Shown here: positions 4,801 through 7,602 of the stretch, in pieces
Layout: every line of letters begins with the position of its first letter
How positions within the stretch are numbered: the stretch's first letter is position 1
Source of the DNA: Bacteroidales bacterium
Lineage (GTDB): Bacteria > Bacteroidota > Bacteroidia > Bacteroidales > F082
Assembly: GCA_900771045.1 (NCBI GenBank)
Contig: CAAGMM010000305.1
Coordinates: forward strand, 1 to 7,602
Direction: 5' to 3'
DNA: 7,602 nt
Program-made: the position numbers and the translations under genes
Notes under the pieces: generated by a model
The model's database searches: none
Told to the model about the DNA's origin: nothing
What the model saw: only the letters and a program-made list of their open reading frames with translations

Positions 4801-7602
4801 GCAGTATAATGAATATGTTTCACTCGCTAAATCTTTATCGGGCCTGACTTCGAAAAATCTATCTGATGTTTCGTCTTGCGATTTTGTTAAGGCGGAAGAA
4901 TTTGATTATGATAATCAACCAAATAACTGGGTTATCAATAGGGTGAAAACAAAGAAGATATATCAGACTTTGGGCAATGCGTCTCCGATAGGGCATTTCG
5001 AAAATTATTCTTACAATGATGCGGGACAAAAACCTTTCCAAATAACTTCCTTGACGACAAACCCCAATCTCTCAAATGATAAATCCGACCCTCTCTCTAT
5101 GACGATTTCGTATTCATACGACAAAGTCGGAAATCTTATTTCACAGGTCGTGTCTGCCAACAACGGCAAGGATTCTCGCTCATTATCATCCGTTTATGGA
5201 GAAAAATATGGTTATCGTTGCCAAACGCAAAGTAGGGATTTGATGGGCAGATTGTCTAAATGCGAGTTTGATGAAGATTATGGCTTTTTGACATCAAAAA
5301 CGGATTTCAATGGCTTTACGACACTTTGCAGCCAAGATCCGTTGGGCGTTACGACAAAGCAAATCCTTCCTGACGGACTGGTTGGAACACGTGCCATGCG
5401 TTGGGTGAAGGATTCGGAATATGCCCCCACTAACGCGACTTATTTCTGCTGGACGAAAAATACGGGCGCATACGAGACAATGACGTTTTTCCATAAGACC
5501 GGACTCGAATTGAGAACGGTTACATTAGACGTTTTTGGGGAACCGGTCTTCGTTGATAAAACGTACGACGATAACGGAAATCTTATAACTGAATCACTGC
5601 CTTATCGTTCTGATGAACAGCGTTATCTGAAAAAAAACGCATACGATGTTTATAACAGACTTTCGTCAACTGTTGATGCTAATGGGACAACTACTGAATA
5701 CACATACGACGGCTTCTCGACAATTACAACCATAACGTCTTCAGACGGCTCCGTCCAAAAGCAGACACGTGTCATTGATGTAGCCGGTAATATTGTGCAA
5801 AGTACTGATAATTCGGGACTTACAGTTTCATTTACATATAACAGTGACGGCAAAGTAGCTTCGTCTTTGATTAGTGGAAAGAAAAGTTCGGAAATAACTG
5901 TTCAGTATGACCATAATGGAAATAGGACGCAGTTTGTAGAGCCAAACTACGGAAAAATGACTTTTGTTTACGATGCTTTCGGACAATTGCTTGAGCAAAC
6001 GACACCTAACGGCGTTCATACCGAGTTTGAATATGATGATGAAGGTAAGATGATTCGAAGGGTGGATGAAAATGTGAAAAACGGAGAGTCGCACGAAACG
6101 CAATGGCTGTACGAAGACGCTAAAAGCGGCAACTCCCTGCTGAAAAAAATTATCTATGATGATTCACATACCGTTGAATATGTCTATAACGACCTGCTGT
6201 ATCAAACGGCGGTTAAAGAAATAATTAACGGAAAAGAGTATGTGACTTCTTATTCGTATGATGAAGCCGGCAGAATCTCGGAAAAAACTTTCCCGTCAGG
6301 TCTTAAAATACATCAAACTTATACAAATGCAGGATATTTAAGAGGCATTTATAACGATGAAGGCGACCTTATGTGGGAGACTGATGCTACAAATTCTTGG
6401 GGATATATCACTGAAGCAAAACTCGGAAACGGTTTGAATTTGTCACGGTCGTATTGCCCCCAAACGGGTTATGTCAATTATATAAGAGCCTTTAATGACC
6501 AAAAAATTGTTCAAAATCTCGTCTATAGTTATGACGGATTCAATAATTTGTTGAGTCGGAAGAAATTGACCGGCACGCGTATCACCGAAGACTTTGTTTA
6601 TGATAATTTGCATCGTCTCGTTGAAATACGTAGAAACAAACACGTCACCTGCTCAATGTCTTATGACCCTGCCGGCAATATCTTAGAAAAGGTCGTTGAT
6701 GGAAAAAGCGTGTTTTTTGATGCTGATTATTCGGGAGCGAAACCTAATGCAATCAAAACCGCATCTTCGGATGAGCCTGAAATCATACATAATCTGAGAA
6801 TGGAATATAATACTATTGATAAACTTGCAAGACTTTCATCTGGAAAAAATTATCTGTCAATAGAATACGGCGCAGACGGCGAAAGACGAATGATGACATC
6901 GTTAGTTGAAGGTAAAAAGACAACTAAAATCTACGTCGGAGATTGTGAGTTCGTAACGGACGATAGTGGGAAAACAACGTCTTATACCTATTTGCAGGGA
7001 CCAGACGGCGTTTTTGCGGTCTATGTCGTGGAACCATCAGGAAAATCACACATTCACTACGTTTTGAAAGACAATCTCGGCTCTTGGAATATCATTGCCG
7101 ATGAAAACGGCAACGTAGTCCAGGAATTGAGTTTTGACGCTTGGGGAAATATTCGTAACGGAGACACATGGTCTGGTGATTTTAATGATAAAACCTTGTA
7201 TGATTATGGTTTTACGGGACACGAGCATCTGTATGACTTCGGTGTGATAAATATGAACGGACGTATATATGACCCTCTGATGTCAATGATGCTCAGTCCT
7301 GATAACAATATGCAGATGCCGGAATTCTCACAAAACTTTAACCGTTATAGTTATTGCCTTAATAACCCGCTTCGCTATAAGGATCCTTCCGGAGAGTGGA
7401 TTGAGGAACTGATAGCCGGACTCGTCGGCGGCGTCACAAATCTTTTCGTTCAGTATGAAATGGGGCATATCGATGACTTTGTCGATGGCTGCGCTGCTTT
7501 TGGCGCCGGTTTCGTAAATGGCGCTTTTATGGGAGCCTTTTCCAATTCTTCATGGGTCGTTAAAGTCATTGGCTCTGCCGTTACTCGGAGTCTCGTTAAT
7601 AA
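1889..7602 (+). CDS. Giant SpvB-VCBS-Rhs protein, fused TcB/TcC-like toxin shell (3' partial)
   Basis: The frame is open from ATG 1889 to the window end: 1904 complete codons and no stop. ATG 1884 is discarded because it meets TGA two codons later. Domains in order: signal peptide 1-18 (MKKILLFTLSLMAFGVQG-QE); SpvB-like region, clearest at 111-157 (YSVPIQMPDGIGGLKP...GLLGWGWNLSGLSSVTRVG); FG-GAP/VCBS repeats about 402-755; a TcB-middle-like region about 784-1000 with VDGLGN (787-792) and HPLNKSFIGFES (858-869); YD repeats about 1040-1670; Rhs-associated core about 1723-1835, ending DPSG; and a C-terminal tip from 1836. In Tc toxins and Rhs effectors, B- and C-type parts build a hollow shell around a C-terminal toxin that is cut off at the DPxG end of the core. 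This protein has both parts in one chain and its own Sec signal. The usual toxin region lies beyond the window, so the activity is unknown. It is the last visible gene of the run, 6 bases after the mini-protein. Family assignment is firm; a toxin role is inferred. Confidence 0.93.
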   Translation, partial: MKKILLFTLSLMAFGVQGQEVVNGTDIVVSDSHQSGGRYQYEATSSILLNPGFDYDAGLDGEMGLRINRYGMVTPDEGLLSEGGTTAGFAGGVVGALPGTLDVSPTGAACYSVPIQMPDGIGGLKPQIAITYNNQSGNGLLGWGWNLSGLSSVTRVGASNYFDGFNAAVSLDNNCFALDGKRLVLCYSANGNAYYKTEMDEMQRIVAKNISGQAPASFEVWHNDGSIWEYGATEHSRIEAQNSSKTLSWLLNRIYDRDGNEILFDYYENNANGEYYIDNILYSGNTQANVPFAFKVVFQYDNREDDSFKFVSNSVVRMRRLLKDVVISNLNTGSELYKYMFAYAGVENNQFGLYHRLTNIAFKAGDMAMRDTRIIWNKKSRHYPNEYLCYDLDKNVFNKMPFIGDFNGDGYSDVALVPYKYQNEYDEDVCVEVYFNDKNGSFEQNARTTIPASRKLNWVYVVDFNGDNLHDLLLMNTTDGNDPETEFVFYKNKGDGTFVKLNEYSYEKQMIVLIGDYLGKGREDVLVLEYDDGFVSPRYYEYSDGSMVCNKYPISGSFHDGDFVPADFDGDGRTELLLAASQKSYTYKIDFNGNQSKYCFSVINEDDRLVKGCHMFPGDFNGDGIADMLYYGVKDWWNIMFGTGNGFSEKYSASNNNLLQYVMLSPTDVYSYSLQNYSTPAVTLRVADFDGDGISDIAVIKNTGGNYYYTMGFRPYVTDDPKIAFRFITRYYFPGEKAHQFVHIGNFLGKENTSFLCTVKKNPVPSARANIVSLNPHSACYSVERIVDGLGNAIGLKYGYLMPSKNATSSFYSYAKTNYENGIMSRTMPVCALRADTSFNVNGKPVVHQYEYRNILYHPLNKSFIGFESKTVRTFVNNVLKDKQVATSEVTTMGKNLMALPKETKAYIGENQLIANIKYTYRKFVCGKNDKVVYPVLAKQIKTEYDLDVAGKFLKNEIAENEYTPDNGHSTQYNEYVSLAKSLSGLTSKNLSDVSSCDFVKAEEFDYDNQPNNWVINRVKTKKIYQTLGNASPIGHFENYSYNDAGQKPFQITSLTTNPNLSNDKSDPLSMTISYSYDKVGNLISQVVSANNGKDSRSLSSVYGEKYGYRCQTQSRDLMGRLSKCEFDEDYGFLTSKTDFNGFTTLCSQDPLGVTTKQILPDGLVGTRAMRWVKDSEYAPTNATYFCWTKNTGAYETMTFFHKTGLELRTVTLDVFGEPVFVDKTYDDNGNLITESLPYRSDEQRYLKKNAYDVYNRLSSTVDANGTTTEYTYDGFSTITTITSSDGSVQKQTRVIDVAGNIVQSTDNSGLTVSFTYNSDGKVASSLISGKKSSEITVQYDHNGNRTQFVEPNYGKMTFVYDAFGQLLEQTTPNGVHTEFEYDDEGKMIRRVDENVKNGESHETQWLYEDAKSGNSLLKKIIYDDSHTVEYVYNDLLYQTAVKEIINGKEYVTSYSYDEAGRISEKTFPSGLKIHQTYTNAGYLRGIYNDEGDLMWETDATNSWGYITEAKLGNGLNLSRSYCPQTGYVNYIRAFNDQKIVQNLVYSYDGFNNLLSRKKLTGTRITEDFVYDNLHRLVEIRRNKHVTCSMSYDPAGNILEKVVDGKSVFFDADYSGAKPNAIKTASSDEPEIIHNLRMEYNTIDKLARLSSGKNYLSIEYGADGERRMMTSLVEGKKTTKIYVGDCEFVTDDSGKTTSYTYLQGPDGVFAVYVVEPSGKSHIHYVLKDNLGSWNIIADENGNVVQELSFDAWGNIRNGDTWSGDFNDKTLYDYGFTGHEHLYDFGVINMNGRIYDPLMSMMLSPDNNMQMPEFSQNFNRYSYCLNNPLRYKDPSGEWIEELIAGLVGGVTNLFVQYEMGHIDDFVDGCAAFGAGFVNGAFMGAFSNSSWVVKVIGSAVTRSLVN
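2135..2164 (+). repeat. G6 tract followed by a perfect GC-rich hairpin inside the Rhs gene
   Basis: Six G (2135-2140) are followed after ACA by a perfect 9-bp inverted repeat, ACCGCCGGC (2144-2152) and GCCGGCGGT (2156-2164), with a TTT loop. Eight of nine pairs are G-C in otherwise AT-rich sequence. It encodes ordinary residues (GGTTAGFAGG, about 83-92), so it may be coincidence. It could also act as an RNA pause or processing site early in the gene. Confidence 0.6.
3092..4156 (+). repeat. FG-GAP/VCBS-type DxDGDG repeats in the Rhs protein
   Basis: Five units keep a calcium-loop pattern: DFNGDGYSD (405-413), DFNGDNLHD (463-471), DFDGDGRTE (567-575), DFNGDGIAD (619-627) and DFDGDGISD (688-696). 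Two are worn: DYLGKGRED (516-524) and NFLGKENTS (746-754). Spacing is roughly 50-70 residues, as for beta-propeller blades. In SpvB/TcB proteins this propeller closes one end of the Rhs shell and contacts the translocation partner. The aspartates of the intact units are placed to bind calcium, which fits an exported protein. Fold and role come from family knowledge. Confidence 0.88.
5000..6892 (+). repeat. YD (Rhs) repeat region
   Basis: Recognisable YD-type units start at about residues 1042 (YNDAGQ), 1077 (YDKVGNL), 1226 (YDDNGNL), 1252 (YDVYNRL), 1340 (YDHNGNR), 1361 (YDAFGQL), 1382 (YDDEGKM), 1457 (YDEAGRI), 1548 (YDGFNNL), 1571 (YDNLHRL), 1592 (YDPAGNI) and 1660 (YGADGER). They are spaced unevenly, with a gap between 1077 and 1226 where the motif is not clear. 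In solved relatives these units form the spiral beta-sheet wall of the hollow shell. The DNA copies are too different to be recent duplications. Confidence 0.88.
7055..7393 (+). other. Rhs-associated core domain with DPxG cleavage-type motif
   Basis: Core landmarks in order: HYVLKDNLGSWNIIADENGN (from residue 1723), FDAWGNIR, GRIYDP (1791-1796), MLSPDN (1801-1806), QNFNRYSYCLNNP (1815-1827) and DPSG (1832-1835). P1827 and D1832 fit the PxxxxDPxG form of the self-cleaving Rhs core; the residue after G is E rather than the common L. D1805 and D1832 are candidates for the aspartyl-protease pair known from TcC/Rhs cores, but I assign them only by position. The usual GRF before LSPD is replaced by MSM. 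Confidence 0.85.
7394..7602 (+). other. Start of the variable C-terminal tip of the Rhs protein
   Basis: The 69 residues after DPSG (1836-1904) are rich in Gly, Ala and hydrophobic residues. There are three segments: IEELIAGLVGGVTNLFV, CAAFGAGFVNGAFMGAF and WVVKVIGSAV. This is where Rhs proteins become unlike each other and where the released toxin begins. The composition suggests a hydrophobic pre-toxin stretch, as often follows the core in Bacteroidota Rhs proteins, rather than a catalytic domain. I recognise no enzyme motif. The reading frame is still open at the window edge. Confidence 0.7.

Noticed and set aside
1889..7602. Frameshift or pseudogene in the Rhs gene, since no stop-to-stop frame closes within the window
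   Set aside because: Translation by eye finds no internal stop; the gene simply runs past the window edge.

Overview
The window reads as a piece of a Bacteroidota (probably Bacteroidales) genome. Two proteins end in the Por-secretion (type IX secretion, T9SS) type A sorting domain with a YPNP motif. The secreted genes are AT-rich, the fibre protein has a C-terminal module common in Bacteroidota, and the Rhs core has a Bacteroidota-like form (MLSPDN...QNFNRYSYCLNNP). I cannot name a species. All genes lie on the + strand; I saw no tRNA, rRNA, CRISPR array, insertion sequence or integrase.

Layout. Positions 1-276 are the 3' end of a T9SS-exported protein whose beginning lies upstream of the window. 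Positions 277-450 are non-coding and carry a weak terminator-like hairpin followed by a long imperfect inverted repeat with two competing folds. Then comes a tight run of three genes that looks like one operon: a secreted fibre or adhesin-like protein (451-1425), a 148-residue secreted mini-protein with one YD-like motif and a T9SS tail (1436-1882), and a very long Rhs protein (1889 to beyond 7602). The gaps between them are 10 and 6 bases.

The Rhs gene fills three quarters of the window. It has no stop codon before the window ends, so at least 1904 residues are visible. I translated it by eye and found one uninterrupted frame. Its order is Sec signal peptide, SpvB-like domain, a row of FG-GAP/VCBS calcium-type repeats, a TcB-like middle region, many YD repeats, the Rhs-associated core ending in DPSG, and the first 69 residues of a hydrophobic, glycine-rich C-terminal tip. 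This is the layout of the B and C subunits of Tc (ABC) toxins joined in one chain. In that family the YD shell encloses a variable C-terminal toxin; here the toxin itself would lie beyond the window.

How the genes may work together (inference): the fibre protein could give surface attachment, the Rhs protein would be the cargo shell, and the mini-protein supplies a T9SS sorting tail next to a YD-like motif, so it might help present the Rhs protein at the surface. Nothing in the sequence proves this cooperation beyond gene order, spacing and shared export signals.
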